Source: Mugil cephalus
Taxonomy: Eukaryota; Chordata; Actinopteri; Mugiliformes; Mugilidae
Direction: 5' to 3'
Assembly: GCF_022458985.1 (NCBI RefSeq)
Contig: NC_061771.1
Location: forward strand, 29,810,322 to 29,874,321
Length of the DNA: 64,000 nucleotides
Positions 9,956 through 22,120 of the stretch are shown here, in pieces. The notes under the pieces were generated by a model that ran no database searches, had not been told where the DNA came from, and saw only the letters and a program-made list of their open reading frames with translations. The position numbers were made by a program, and so were the translations under genes. Each line of letters starts with the position of its first letter. Within the stretch, counting starts at the first letter, position 1.

Positions 9956-11641
9956 ATGGAGCAGAAAGGAGTTCAGCTGGACAGAGAAACCTTCTCTTGT
10001 TCCATCTGTCTGGATCCACTGAAGGATCCTGTACTACTTCCCTGTGGACAACAGCTACTGCATGAACTGTATTAAAAGCCACTGGGATGAAGAAGACCAA
10101 AAGGGGAATCTACAGCTGCCCTCAGTGCAGAAACTTTAAATACCGAGGCCTGTCCTGGAGAAAAACACCATTTTAGCAGAGTTAGTGGAGCAGCTGAAGA
10201 AGACTGACTCCAACTGCTCCACTGATCACTGCTATGCTGGACCTGAAGATGTGGCCTGTGACTTCTGCACTGGGAGGAAGCTGAAAGCCTTCAAGTCCTG
10301 TCTGGTCTTTTGATTTCTTACTGTGAGAAACACCTTCCCAACCTCACTATGATTTAGCTCCATTAAAGAGACACAAGCTGGTGAGAGCCCTCCAAGAAGC
10401 TCCGGAAACATCTGCCCCTCGTCATGATGAAGGGGATGAAGAATGTTTCTGTCGTACCTGATCACAGATATCTGTTAATCTCTGCTCTGTGGATGAACTT
10501 TTAAAGGCCACGACACAGTCTCAAGCTGCAGCAGAAGGACTGAGAAGCAGAAGAGGTGGAGGTGATGCTAGAAAACTTCCAGCAGAACGATCCAGGAGAG
10601 ACGCAAAGACGTGGAGCTGCTTAAAACAGGAGCTGAAGGCCATGGCTCACTCTGCTGAATAAAACAGTGGAGGACAGTCGGGAGATCTTCACTGAGATGA
10701 TCCGTCTCCTCCAGAAAAGAAGCTCTGATGTGGAGCAGCTGGTCAGATCCAGCAGGAAAACTGAAGAGAGTCGAGTCAAAGATGTTGAGGAGAAGCGGGA
10801 CCCAGCAGATCACTGAGCTGGAAGGAAGGCCCGAGCTGAAGCAGCTCTTAAACACAAAGGATCAAAACCAGTTTCTACACAACTACCCCTCACTGCCACC
10901 ACCCAGTGAGTCAAACACACTCATCCAGCATCCAAGATTCGTCCTCTGAGGTACTTTGATGGCGTGAAAGCAGCTGTGACAGAGACCAGAGAGAAACTAC
11001 AGGACATTCTGAGAGAGACAGGACAAACAACTCAGTGACAGTGACTGAAGTGGATGTTTTACTGCCACAACCAGACCCAAAGACCAAGATGAATTCTGGA
11101 AATATTCATGTGAAATCACACTGGATCCAAACACAGCAAACACACGTCTGTTATTATCTGAGGGGAACAGAAAAGTAACATTAATGGATCAACATCAGTC
11201 TTATTCTCATCATCCAGACAGATTCACTGGTTGTTGTCATTATCAGGTCCTGAGTAGAGAGAGTCTGACTGGACGTTGTTACTGGGAGGTGGAGTGGAGA
11301 GGAGGAGTAGTTAATGTAGCAGTCGCATACAAGAATATCAGCAGAGCAGGGAGGTCAGATGAATGTGCATTTGGATTCAATGACAAATCTTGGTCATTAT
11401 TTTGTGAAACAAACAGATACACATTTCACCACAACAAAGTCCAAACTCCTGTCTCAGGTCCTGGTTCCTCCAGAGTAGGAGTGTACCTGGATCACAGAGC
11501 AGGTCTTCTGTCTTTCTACAGCGTCTCTGAAACCATGACTCTCCTCCACAGAGTCCAGACCACATTCACTCAAGCCTCTCTATGCTGGACTCTGGTTATT
11601 TTATGATGGAAAACACTGCTGAGTTGATTAAAGTGAAATAG
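9956..11641 (+). pseudogene. TRIM copy A (finTRIM/TRIM16-like), multiply frameshifted in this assembly
   Basis: The segment is homologous to the intact TRIM at 57151-58830 from ATG to stop. RING, B-box, coiled-coil and PRY/SPRY parts can all be followed, but single-base gains and losses break the frame repeatedly in the first two thirds. Examples are around 10033-10055 in the RING and 10130-10145 after it. From 11184 a 140-codon stretch is open and encodes most of the SPRY: RESLTGRCYWEVEWRGG, AVAYKNISRAGR and SRVGVYLDHRAGLLSFYS. A shift near 11570 replaces the normal C-terminal residues ending ELIKVK. Many changes are homopolymer-type indels, as in the neighbouring histone genes, so this may be an intact gene with sequencing errors. 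If functional, it would be a cytosolic E3 ligase-like immune protein, by family knowledge. Confidence 0.8.
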
Positions 11642-12989
11642 ACAGAAGTCTTTTTCCAGGGACAGTTGGTTAAAATGTGTCTTCTAGTCTCCAGGTGATT
11701 TGGTCTCCATGGTTGTAGCTGAGAGCTCATTGTTGTGTAAATGTCTTCACTGCTCAGAGATCAGCTGTCAGTCACACTTTGTGGGCGCTACTTTGTCGTC
11801 TCCTGGTTTTTTTGTTTGCTTGATGTTGGACTTTGTTTGGGTGGCGCTCCTTCCTGTGTCTGTTTAGCCACGGGGGCTCTCACTGCTCACCATGACTTTG
11901 ATTCACAAAAACAGACATTTGTCCACATAGAATCTGAACTTGTCTGTTTCTGAACGTCTAAATCAACATTTGTGTTGATGTTTTGTATGTTGTTGTTCCT
12001 CTTCCCGCTGCATGGGCCTCAACAGAGAAACCAGCAGACCTTCCTTTATCACAGAGATTTAGTTCTGACTTTGAAAAAAAAGAAATCTACAATTACATTT
12101 CCACTGAGTGTTTGGAGACCACATGTTGTTGTTGTTGTTGTTGTTGTTGTTGAAATGGATGAAGAGACGAGCTCATGTCAACTGTAGTGACCCATGATCA
12201 TCATCAATCAGACATCAGTCTTTAAATCTGATTGTACATAGCTGATATTCTGAGTCCAACTAACTGATTGTGTGGATGAAGTGAATCTGTGCATGAAATC
12301 ACTGAACAAGAGTCATTGTCAGACTTTACTGATTTAATGGAGAACAAACTGAAGCTTCACATGATAATAAAGCTGCTGTTTGTCACCATGAACAAATGAC
12401 CGTCTCCTGTCTTTTTTCCAGGATCTCAGCATTTGCATTTGGTTCTTTTTTTATTGAATTTGTTTTTTCTTTTTCTTTTCGATCAAATAGCCCCCTTAAT
12501 TGACAGCCTTGTTTTTTCTGTTCAACTTTCTGCCATCTCTGTCTGTCTGTGTTCTCTGAGCCCTGTTTACATGGAGGAAGATGAAGCTCTTGATGAGACA
12601 ATCCAGCAAAGAGTCTGACACAGGCCTTGTAGTGTTCAAACTTTAACGTACATTTTCTAGTCCTTTTAAATTGTGGTAATATTTTATTTGCATTCAACAA
12701 TGTTGCAACATTTTTCAGAATAATCCAGGTGATAATTTTACAGGTAATAAAAATTTTGTTGTGAACCCAAATTAGGAGCCATTTAATCTCACATTCAGTG
12801 TTTATTTTAGTTAATAAGTGATATAAGTATTTATGTTTTCACTATTTAGTTGAATTGGTATTTGTAGTGGTGGCCCCTAGATGGCGATAAATTTCTACCT
12901 GCACGGGAAATAAGAGGTCAGAGGTCACAGGTGAGGGGGGGTGGAGTTAAATGCCACAGGTGTGCATTGATTGAGGGAGAAGACACATG
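11642..12989. other. TRIM A 3' flank
   Basis: This region aligns with the 3' flanks of TRIM B, C, C2 and D. It holds a (GTT)n tract of about ten units near 12124-12153, an AATAAA near 12368, and a short tract encoding MEEDEALDETIQ that is intact in copy D. A CTAGATGGCGAT block near 12880 precedes the minisatellite. I see no independent gene. Confidence 0.6.
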
Positions 12990-14870
12990 GATGATGTTTT
13001 CAATCGACTGTTAGCATTAATCTGATAGCATTCGTGAATAAGCATCTGTGTTAGCATTCGTGTATTAGTGTCCGTGTTAGCATCCATTGTGAACATAATC
13101 CGTGTTACATCCGCCTGTTAGCATCTGTATTGGAATCCGACTGTTACACCGTGTTAGCATTCGTCTGTGAACAGTCTGTGTTAGTATTCGTCTTTCAGCA
13201 TTGCACTGTTAGCCTTCATCTGATAGCATTCGTGTATTAGCGTCCGTGTTAGCATCCGTATTAGCATTGATTTGTGATAGCATTCGTATTAGCATGGACC
13301 CATGTTAGCATCCGTATTTGCATTCATCTGTTAGCATCCGTATTAGCATTCGTCTGTTAGCAACGGGGTTGGAATCCCCTTTTAGCATCCCGTCTTAGCA
13401 TTCAACTGATTTGTATGTTCATTAAATTCATCTGTTAGCATTCGTCTGTTAGCCTTCATCTGATAGCATTCGTTTATTAGCGCCCATGTTAGCATCCGTT
13501 ATTAGCTTCGATCCGTGTTAGCATCCATATTGGCAGTCATCTGTTAGCATCCGAAATTAGCATTCTCTGTTAGCATCTGGGTTGGAATCCGCCTGTTAGC
13601 TTCTGTGTTAGCATTCAACGATTTGTATGTTCATTAATTCATCTGTTAGCATTTGTTTAGCATTCTTGTGTTAGCAACCGTGTTAGCATTTGTCTGTTAG
13701 CATTCATCTGTTAGCATCCGTGATAGCAACTGATCTGTTAGCATTCATCTCTGAGCATTAGTCTGTTAGCATCCGTCTTACCCATTCAACTGATTTGTAT
13801 GTTCAGTCATTCATGTGTTAGCATTGGTCTTTTAGCCTTCATCTGATAGCATTCTTCTGTTAGCATCCGTTTTGGCATTTGTCTGTTAGCATTCGACTGT
13901 TAGCTTTAATCTGATAGCATTCGGAATAAGCATCTGCGTTAGCATTCGTGTATTAGTGTCCGTGTTAGCATCCATATTAACATAAAATCCGTTTATCACC
14001 GCCTGGTTAGCATTCGTCTGTAAAACAGTCTGTGATAGTATTCGCCCTTTCAGCATTGCAGTGTTACCCCTTCATATGATAGCAATCGTGTATTAGCGTC
14101 CGTATTAGAAATTGATTTGTGTAAAGCATCCGTATGAGCATGGATCCATGTTAGCATTGGCCCTATTGGCATTCATCTGTTAGCACCTGGGTTGGAATCC
14201 GCCTGTTAGTATACGTTTTAGCATTCAACTGATTTGTATGTTCATTAATTCATGTGTTAGCATTGATAGCATTCTTGTGTTAGCAACCGTTTTAGCATTG
14301 TCTGTTAGCATTCATACTGATTTGTATGTTAGAAATCCGTTGTAAGCATGCATCTGTTACCTTTGCGCGTTAGCTTTTAACTGATTTATATTCGATACTC
14401 TGTTAGCATCTGTCTGTAGCATCCGTATGTCAGCATTCTTGTGTTAGCATTCATATGATTTAATGATAGCATCAGTGTGGTTAGCATTCTTCCGTTTAAA
14501 ATTAGTCTGTTAACATTCATCTGATTTATTGTTAGCATCTGTTTAGCATCTGTATGTTAGAAATTCATCTGATTTGTATGTTGGCATGTTGCAACCGTGT
14601 TAGCATCCGTCTGTTAGCATCCGTGTTAGCATGGGTATGTTAGCATTCATCTCATTTTAACGTTAGTTTCTTTTGGTTAGCATTAAATCTTTTTAGCATT
14701 CGTATGAGTTGAAATGCTAGCATGCGTCTGTCAGCATCCGGGTTAGCATCTGCCTCTTAGCACCCCATGTTAGCATCCGTAGGTTAACCTTCATCGTTAC
14801 ATTCATCTGTTAGCATCCATATGCTAGCGTCCTTCTGCTAGCATTAATCTATTTTGTATGTTAACACTAA
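12990..14870. repeat. TTAGCAT minisatellite array A
   Basis: About 1.9 kb of diverged short repeats are built on TTAGCATCCGTA (12 nt) and TTAGCATTCGTCTG (14 nt). Longer modules are marked by CAACTGATTTGTATGTTCAT. The array contains more irregular indels than array D. The open frames across it are by-products of the repeat. Confidence 0.9.
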
Positions 14871-15112
14871 AATGTAAATTTCAATGATTTATGGCTCCAA
14901 AGGAAGAATTTTAAAGCACGTTTAAAGCCGTGGATGGAAAAACACTGTTTTCCCAAAATTTAAATTATGCAAATTGTATTTAAGTGCCCATAACGATTAC
15001 ATGTTTTGTTTTTCAATAAAACTCATGGATGGTATTGTGTCGCATGGCTCTTTGGATCACTGAAATCAATCTCGACACCTGTGATAATTTAGTTTGCTGG
15101 ATGAGTCCAATT

Positions 15113-15844
15113 AATCCAATCAATAAAATTACTTAAAATTAATTAATTACAAAGTGGCTTAAATTAAAATGATCCAGGAAAATTCAAGTACTCAAATAAA
15201 AAATAAAATCAATAAAATAATAAAAAAAAAATTTAAGCCCCAAGTAACAAATTATTCCAAACCTTTGTACTTTCCACCAGGCTCTGCGTGTCTTTGAAAG
15301 CTGAAATGTCCGTTTTTTTTTTGGTGGACACAGAAGACACTGCATGATGTAGCTGCTCACTTTTGTAACAAAAGACATGCTTCCAACATGAGGCCAAGGA
15401 TGTTCCTCCTCTCTGTGTCTGCATTGCCAACATTTTTGATTTTGACATTTTTTTTTCCGTTTCCCCTGTTTCGTTTGCGAACACTGTGAACTGTAAAACT
15501 AACCCGTGACCCGTCCCCCCCGCTGAGGTTGACAATGGTCACGTGACGAACTGCACGCTTACAGTTTGATTGGTGAAACACAGTCACGTGGGTAGAGCCT
15601 TTTGGCGGAAGTCTTCGCTCTCGCCCAAAATAAAACTTTAAAAATGAGGCGTACGCGGGGGAACAGTAACGAGCTCATTGTAGCCTCATGAAAGCGGAGT
15701 AAGAGTAGTTTTCTTCTTCACAAATCACTCAAGTAAAGTAAAACGTATAGTGATTTAAAACTACTCCTAGAATTACAATGTTTTCACAAACATACTCAAG
15801 TAAATGTAAGGGAGTAAAATGTAACTCGTTACTACCCATCTCTG
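15113..15844. mobile_element. hAT-like non-autonomous element, 3' part
   Basis: The right end carries the motif GTAACTCGTTACTACCCAT followed by CTCTG, complementary in style to the left end at 50595 (CAGAGGTGGGTAGAGT). Both copies share an AT-rich block near AATTAATTACAAAGT. ACTCAAGTAAA repeats near the end are typical of this hAT group. No transposase frame is seen. Confidence 0.6.
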
Positions 15845-15854
15845 TGGTTTACTC

Positions 15855-16051
15855 CAGTGTTTCCCCCCACTGCCCTGCATGTTTTTCCATGTTTCCCTCC
15901 TCCAACACACCTGATTGAAATGAACGGCTCCTTATCAGGCCACTGCAGAGCTTGATGACGAGCTGATCATCTGAATCAGGTGTGTTGGAGGAGGGAAACA
16001 TCAAAAACATGCGGGGCAGTGGCCCCGAGGACCCGGGATTGAGAAACACTG
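15855..16051. mobile_element. 197-bp foldback hAT-type MITE with 8-bp target duplication
   Basis: The element begins CAGTGTTTC and ends GAAACACTG, a perfect 9-bp terminal inverted pair. Subterminal arms (GTTTCCCTCCTCCAACACAC and its complement) form a long imperfect palindrome. It is flanked on both sides by GTTTACTC (15847-15854 and 16052-16059), an exact 8-bp target duplication as expected of hAT transposition. It sits about 10 bp beyond the end of the preceding hAT-like element. Confidence 0.85.
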
Positions 16052-16250
16052 GTTTACTCTTCCTCAAAGCCCATGTGAAGGCAAAATAAAAAGTTTAAAA
16101 AACGCTCGAAATGAAGCACACAGGTATGAGTTCAGAATACCTAAAGGGGGACATTTAAAAAATGAACTATGCCTCAGCTCTGCCCAGCTGAAGACTGATG
16201 ACAGACTTTGAGAAATTTGAGCCGTCGAGTCACTTGTAAAAGCTCCTCAC

Positions 16251-16356
16251 CGTGAGTTGTGTGACACCGCAGGTTCGACAGTTTCCTGGATGCTTCCTTA
16301 CAGAGCTCATCCAATTTCAACACCTGCTCCAGGGCCTTCCCCGCCTCACTGTACTG
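16251..16356 (-). pseudogene. TPR-repeat exon fragment (TTC31-like), downstream exon
   Basis: This 106-nt block on the minus strand runs from acceptor AATCACAG to donor GTGAGG and encodes QYSEAGKALEQVLKLDELC followed by KEASRKLSNLRCHTTHG. It is open throughout and would join in phase 0 to the exon at 834-951 (ending LMGLK), completing a TPR helix pair. The upstream intron here (ACATGTTAACACACATGACG...CACTT) is similar to sequence downstream of the 834-951 exon, so the two exons once stood about 100-150 bp apart. They are now 15 kb apart and in the wrong order for one minus-strand transcript. Confidence 0.55.
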
Positions 16357-16440
16357 CTGTGATTAACACACAGATGACACCAGCTGCAACATGTTAACAC
16401 ACATGACGTCACTTAAGTGAAGATCAATAGAGAATAAAAA

Positions 16441-17989
16441 AAAATCCACTTGCTCTCACAGAATCTGACGTTATTGTTCAGTCACAGTAATTGTTGAATC
16501 CAAACCACGTGGTAGTATTTTAACTCAAAGACTTTTGCTGTTCGTGTGCTCAGATCTCTTAAATCAAGTTAAATAAATACCAGGAGGTGTGGGGGGGTTT
16601 CTGCAATAAGAAAATCAGACAAAGAAACCACCAAAGGCAGAATTTTTATTTCTTTTTTTCTACCACATTCAGCCCTTTTAGATGGTTTCAACGTAGCTTT
16701 TCACACAAAAACTGTCTTGGCTGGGACAGCTAGCGATGGGAAGTAGTCATTTAACCTGCCTGATTTCACATGGACATGTAACCAGTGGTTTGTTAAACCC
16801 CAGTTAATTGTAGTTGCTTTGGAAATGTATTTTTATATAAATCTATTTATGTTCTAAATGTTTCCCTCAAAATTAAATGCATGACTATTTTTCACAAGAG
16901 TGGAGCAGTAAAAAACATTTTCTCCTATAAAAAAAAAAAAAAACTGTTTATGTGTTACTGCCCCCTTTTAACAGAGGTGGCAGTTGTTTGAGCGCTGTTT
17001 CTAGTGAGCCAAAAGCTGACAGGTGTGTGCATCGAAACTTTAGCGCAAATCTTTGCAAGTCCACTGACCGATGCCATGGTGCGTGTAAGATAGTTAGAAG
17101 AGAAAAAAGAGGGAAAGTTAGAATTGAAATGAAAAAAAACTCAGAAGTCTGAAACTAAACGAGAAGAGACTATCAGCGAGCTGCGAGTTCGAGTAGGACG
17201 ACGTAAAACTGTGTAAACAATTGATTTCCCGGCTGTTTTTTTTTGGAGTCCTTCCCCTGGGTCCCCCAGTCCTTGGTCCTACCCTGTCATCCATCCCCAT
17301 CTCCATCCCAGCGGCTACTTTCCCTTTGGGGCGGAGGTCATCCATATCCCCATCCAAAATCTTCATCTTCACCGTGACACTTACCTTTTGGACGTTCACT
17401 GTTAAAGAGGGCGGTAGGAACTTTGGGGTGCACTCTTTTTAAATTTTATTTATTTGGGCCCATTTTTCCATTTTTTCCTAGTTTTTTATTCATTTGAACT
17501 TTGGGACATTTTTGCTTTTCAGTACCGAGATCTCAGAGGTTTTTGTTACTTGTATTTTATATATATTTTTTTTGTATTTTGGGTTCAATTGTGGTTGAAA
17601 GATCTTTGTATAATATACCTCCTTTAAACTTTCAGTCTGTTGTGTGTTATTTGGGGTAGACATTACAGATCTAAATCAAAATTGAGTTGAGTAGATACCA
17701 GTAGTCTCCTCATCGAGTCTAGAGTTAGAGTTGGTCCTCTTTTCCCTTTTGATATTAACCCTGTCTTAGAGTGACAGGTGCAGGGAGGGGTTACACTGAA
17801 ATACATCTCACTTCACAGCGAAAATAATTGATATCTAAATCAATTTTTCAAGTAATTAGTCACATTTCAGAAACGTTGACACACCCTTGCTTGTCCTGAA
17901 AATTACTGGAAAATGGAGGCAGTTACTTACAAGTTACAATAACTTAAGTCTTCTTGTTAAAATGCTCTAGTGCAATTTTACATGTCCTG
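16441..17989. other. Unassigned stretch
   Basis: No confident gene. Open frames at 16952-17152 and 17118-17442 show no known motif. A block around 17160-17450 with CCATCCCCATCTCCATCCC may belong to an unidentified retroelement. T-rich sequence follows. Confidence 0.4.
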
Positions 17990-18250
17990 ATGTGCAATAT
18001 TACATATTACTTTGTCACTTCAATTACAATGTCACTTTAATCACATTGTCACATTTTATCCACGCCTCACTTTTTTTATCTGCCATACTTTATCTGCTGT
18101 CATCTCACTCTTCTGTTACTGGCAGCCAGGCCTGTCATGTACATAATACTCTGTTTTTTTGCCCACCCCCTTTTGATTTTATTTCTCTTGCTTTTAAATT
18201 TTAATGTACCGCTCTTCCCCCTTCTAATTTCCCTTCGGGGATAAATCTTT
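17990..18250 (+). mobile_element. 3' UTR fragment of the L2/Rex-like LINE
   Basis: This matches the 3' UTR of the minus-strand LINE at 4454-6170, in the opposite orientation: CATACTTTATCTGCTGT, TGTTACTGGCAGC, AATGTACCGCTCTTC. It ends with CCCTTCGGGGATAAAT, which looks like the natural LINE 3' terminus. Coding sequence is absent. Confidence 0.7.
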
Positions 18251-18549
18251 TTTCCTGATTGTACCCAAAAAAGATTTGAAGCTTCCAGTGACATCTAGGG
18301 GCCCAAACTGCGTTATAGCAGCCACCAACTTCCAATTCACACATCAGTCAAGTCGCCTTAAGCAGCTGTGTCAACAGTTTGAAATGTGACTTATTACTTG
18401 AAACTTGATTTAAAATATGAATTATTTTTTAAGTATTTCAACATCAGTGTTTTGGAGTCATGACTGGAAATTTCTTTAAAGAAACCATTACGACGGTAAT
18501 GACAATACAGACATCCCTGGATTTTATTGATTTATTTATTTTTTGTCAT

Positions 18550-19260
18550 TCAAACTTTTATTTTAAAATTTAGAAAAATGTAAACAAGTACAGATTCGAA
18601 CAAGACATGTCACAAAAGACAACATCCAAACACATGTATTCTATAAAACGATCCAAAAAAGGTACGAGATGCCCTTTTAAGTCCAGGGTTCGCTTTGTGT
18701 AACTCCAAAAAGGTTCCCAAGCGCTCCTCCCATCTTCCTTTTCGCCTTTTAACTGTAAGCAAAGCCTCATATGACGCGTCTCCACCATGCATCCAACCAC
18801 TCCCTCGATTAGGAGGATACAGCTGCTTTCCACTGTCTTAGAATTACTCTGGAAGCTGAAATTTCAGCCCACCAATGACACAAAATGTCCTTTAGCTACA
18901 GACGTGTCCCCTAGTAGACACGTAACAGGAGTCAGGGGGACCATTGAGCCAGACCGTTCACTCAGAAGGTCAACAACTTTCATCCAGGATGGAGCCACTA
19001 ATGTACACTCCCACATACATGCAATAAAGTTCCCACTCTGTTTTACATTTCCAACACTTGTGCAATATTTGTTTTTCAGGTCCCTCTCCCACAACAACTT
19101 CACATCGGTGGACTCCCCACTTCCAGAGAAATTAGTTGGTTTGTAGTATTGTGAAGCTGTGCAGACTCCAGTTGGGATATTTATATAGTCCATTATACGA
19201 TTCTCTGAGAAGTTACCTATTCGAGATTTCACACAATCCCTGATTTGTAAATATTTCCAA
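18550..19260 (-). mobile_element. L1-like LINE, 3' coding fragment
   Basis: On the minus strand the frame reads KLLWERDLKNK, then SGNFIACMWECTLVAPSWMK, and VPLTPVTCLLGDTSVAKG. These match the region downstream of the reverse transcriptase in fish L1-type elements, a C/H-rich segment with the W-C-P style spacing. A second frame continues with SYEALLTVKRRKGRWEERLG. The reverse-transcriptase core is missing and frames are broken. A different L1-like fragment lies at 63405-63914. Confidence 0.6.
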
Positions 19261-20703
19261 AAATGTTGTTTCTCTTCAAGTTAGAATTAACAAATTAGTT
19301 CTTCATAGGATACAAATCTCCTAAAGTTACATACCTCCCGAGTGCCACCGCTTCTAGTACGCCGACACTTTTCCAACATGAATGGCAGGGTTAAACCATA
19401 ATGAAGCACATGGCTGTACATAGCGTGACACCTTGATGTATTTTGACCCTAGAGTGGACTATTTCTTGTGTCGCTCTGCTGAAAAATTTCTCCTTTGCAC
19501 TAAACGGTGAACACAGCTCATTCTCAATATGCATCCCGATCTAACTTGTTATCTGTTAGTTTTTCCAATATTTCGTAAGAATATCATACAGCCTTGGGGC
19601 TGGTAAACCCAATTCCCTTTTTTTCCCTAGGAAATGAAAATGGGATTAATTTAACACACAGGTGTTTAAAAGATTCAAATTAAATACTGAAAAGATACTT
19701 TTTAATTTATGTATTTATTTTTTTGATGATGATTCTGACATCCTTAGTGGAAACAAGGTGCTTCAATCCACCGCTCTGTGTCACTGACTTTTTTTTTTCC
19801 TGAAAGAAAAGTGTTGTATTCAGTTTTGTGGAACGTCTGACCATGGATGCACAGAGAGCAGCCACTAACTCTGAGACTTTCCCTGTGGTTACTGTGGCCT
19901 GGCGCTCAGCCGTCACTCTTTGCAGACCCTTGCAGAGGATTAACACTTTGGAGACTCAATCTGTTTTATTATACGGAAGGTGCAACACATTCAGATGTTA
20001 AAAGACAACCGATCAGAGGACTGTTTGTCTTTTCAGTCATGGTCATCTTCCTCCTGAGATCTGATGAAATATTGTTGAATACATTTTCACTGCTGATCAT
20101 TGACTGCTTCAAAGTTTCTACTTGGCAGGATTCATTGTTTCTGTGTAAAGAGATTGTTTTATTATAGAGACAAATACGGTAAACTCTTCTTCAGATTCTG
20201 TGGATTCATGAGAAATATTTACAGTTAAAAGGGATTCAGACATTACAACAACATTAAAAGCGTTGATGGGGAGAAACGTTGAGAGAGAGCAGCTCTGATC
20301 TAAGTCTGTCTGCTCCATCAGCCTCCACCACCATCACCTGTGTGTTTGCTGTCGAACACAACGTCTTCACTTTGTTTCAGACTGATGAAAAAGACACGGT
20401 GGACTTAACTCGGATTCTACAAACAAACACGTGTCGCAGCTGTGAAAACATCTTTGGACGGAGCTCTGATGGATGTGAAATCATTTTAGGAGAGAAAAAT
20501 GGGATAAAACCCGACGAGCAGCGCCGAGCTTTCCCCGGTGAGTCCCGGTGACGTTTGGAGGCTCCACAAAACCAAATAAAAACGCCACCAGAGCTCAGCA
20601 TGAGCTGGAACCACGAAGAGACACCAGTCAACTGTGTTTCTGCTTTAGTTTCAGCCTGTTTCTCGTTCCAACAAACTTTATTTTCCTTGAATGTGTCCAG
20701 AGA
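19261..20703. other. Intergenic stretch upstream of H1
   Basis: I see no recognisable gene. Several open frames of 60-110 codons on both strands have no family motif. The last few hundred bases become more GC-balanced and lead into the H1 promoter. Confidence 0.4.
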
Positions 20704-20710
20704 AAACACA
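20704..20710 (+). promoter_or_regulatory. H1 box (AAACACA)
   Basis: AAACACA lies 153 bp upstream of the H1 ATG. This heptamer is a known element of replication-dependent H1 promoters. No clear TATA box follows; TTTAAG near 20781 is the nearest candidate. Confidence 0.5.
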
Positions 20711-20862
20711 AGCAGCGACATTCAGCCCTGTACACAGGAGAGCCGGGGCTGGGCTGAGTCTCTACGGTTCTCATGGTGTGTTTAAGTGCCGCCTCCTGCT
20801 CCGAGTTTTTCATCACTGGCAGTCTGACTCTGGTTGACTAGCGACAACGACAGGAAGGAAAA

Positions 20863-21530
20863 ATGGCAGAAGTAGCTCCAGCTCCGGCTCCCGCTCCGGG
20901 CCAAAACCGCCAAAGAAGAAGGCGTCCAAACCGAAGAAAGCCGGTCCCCACCGTCAGCGAGCTGATCGTTAAATCTGTGGCCGCTTCCAAGGAGCGGAGC
21001 GGGGGTCTCTGCAGACCGCCCTCAAGAAGGCTCTGGCTGCCGGCGGCTACGACGTGGACAAGAACAAGGCCCGCGTCAAGACCGCCATCAAGACCTGGTG
21101 ACCAAGGGGAAATCTGGTTCAGATCAAAGGGGAACCGGGCCTCCGGATCCTTCAAGATCAACAAGAAGGCTGAAAGCAAGGTCAAGAAACCCGTCAAGAA
21201 AGTTGCCACTAAAGCCAAGAAGCCCGCAGCAGCCGCTAAAAAGTCTCCTAAGAAAGTCAAGAAGCCCGCAGCAGCCGCTAAAAAGTCTCCTAAGAAAGTC
21301 AAGAAGCCCGCAGCAGCTGCTAAGAAATCTCCCAAGAAAGTCAAGAAACCAGCAGCGGTAAAGAAAGCAGCCAAGAGCCCCAAGAAGGCCACAAAGAAGT
21401 CCTAAGAAGGCTGCCAAGAGCCCCCAAAAAGGTGGTCAAGAAGGCCCCTGCAGCCAAGAAAGCCCCCGCTAAGAAGGTAGCCAAGCCTAAAGTCAAGAAG
21501 GCAGCACCCAAGAAAAAAGTGAGCTCCTGA
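20863..21530 (+). CDS. Linker histone H1, frameshifted in this assembly
   Basis: Linker histone that binds nucleosome entry/exit DNA in the nucleus. The start MAEVAPAPAPAP is typical of fish H1. The winged-helix domain is visible in pieces: PTVSELIVKSVAASKERSG in one frame, then DVDKNKARVKTAIKT in another, then GSFKINKKAES. The tail is Lys/Ala/Pro-rich, with three near-identical repeats of about 16 codons (AKKPAAAAKKSPKKV) and a terminal KVSS before TGA at 21528-21530. At least five single-base gains or losses interrupt the frame. Several lie in G, C or A runs and two pairs nearly compensate, which points to sequence error rather than decay. It is intronless, and the histone 3' stem-loop follows 20 nt after the stop, so it is a replication-dependent gene. 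Confidence 0.85.
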
Positions 21531-21549
21531 AACATCACAACTCCTCAAA

Positions 21550-21565
21550 GGCTCTTTTCAGAGCC
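21550..21565 (+). terminator. Histone mRNA 3' stem-loop
   Basis: GGCTCTTTTCAGAGCC forms a perfect 6-bp stem with a TTTC loop, the canonical SLBP-binding element of replication-dependent histone mRNAs. It starts 20 nt after the H1 stop codon. A purine-rich AAGAGAAA downstream near 21581-21588 could be the U7 snRNA pairing site. Confidence 0.92.
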
Positions 21566-22120
21566 CCCACAACAAACTTAAGAGAAATCATTCCCACAAC
21601 AACAATACACTTCTATATTTATTTAAAGGAAAGTGTAGAATCAACTTTGTTTCTGATCGACCTTATTGCAATTCATTGTATCCTGTAAGGATATTATTTT
21701 AATGTCAAAAATAACCGCTAAAACTGAAAGGAAAAGTTTCAGTTGGTTATAGGATTATAACTAGCAGAGAATGTAAGAGATGCATTTTTATATTATGTTA
21801 AACAACAAATAGTAGAGTTAGATGGGATTTTTTAGGGATTTGCTACTTTATGTATTAATGAAAGTGATGTTAAATACATGATCATAAGTAATTCATATTA
21901 CATTTGTTTTTTAAGAGCTACCATATCCTTGAATAGTTGAATATTTTTATAAAATGTTTTAATGAATCACATGAATATTTTTATAAAATGTTTGAATGAA
22001 TCTACGAATGAATGGATCTCCTTCATACTCTAATTTGTATATAATTCTGCGTTATATTAAAACAAAAGCTACAAATTGTACAAGTGATGAACCTGAAGTT
22101 ACATCCATAACACAACTGTA
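21566..22120. other. AT-rich intergenic stretch
   Basis: No gene is seen. It contains two short direct repeats of ATGAATATTTTTATAAAATG near 21940-21990. Confidence 0.5.

Noticed and set aside
12990-14870. CRISPR-like regular short repeats
   Set aside because: Units are contiguous 12/14-nt variants without unique spacers, in a eukaryotic context; a minisatellite explains them.
20838-21538. Minus-strand open frames rich in Leu, Phe and Gly opposite H1, including three repeated segments
   Set aside because: Antisense shadow of the Lys/Ala/Pro-rich H1 tail.
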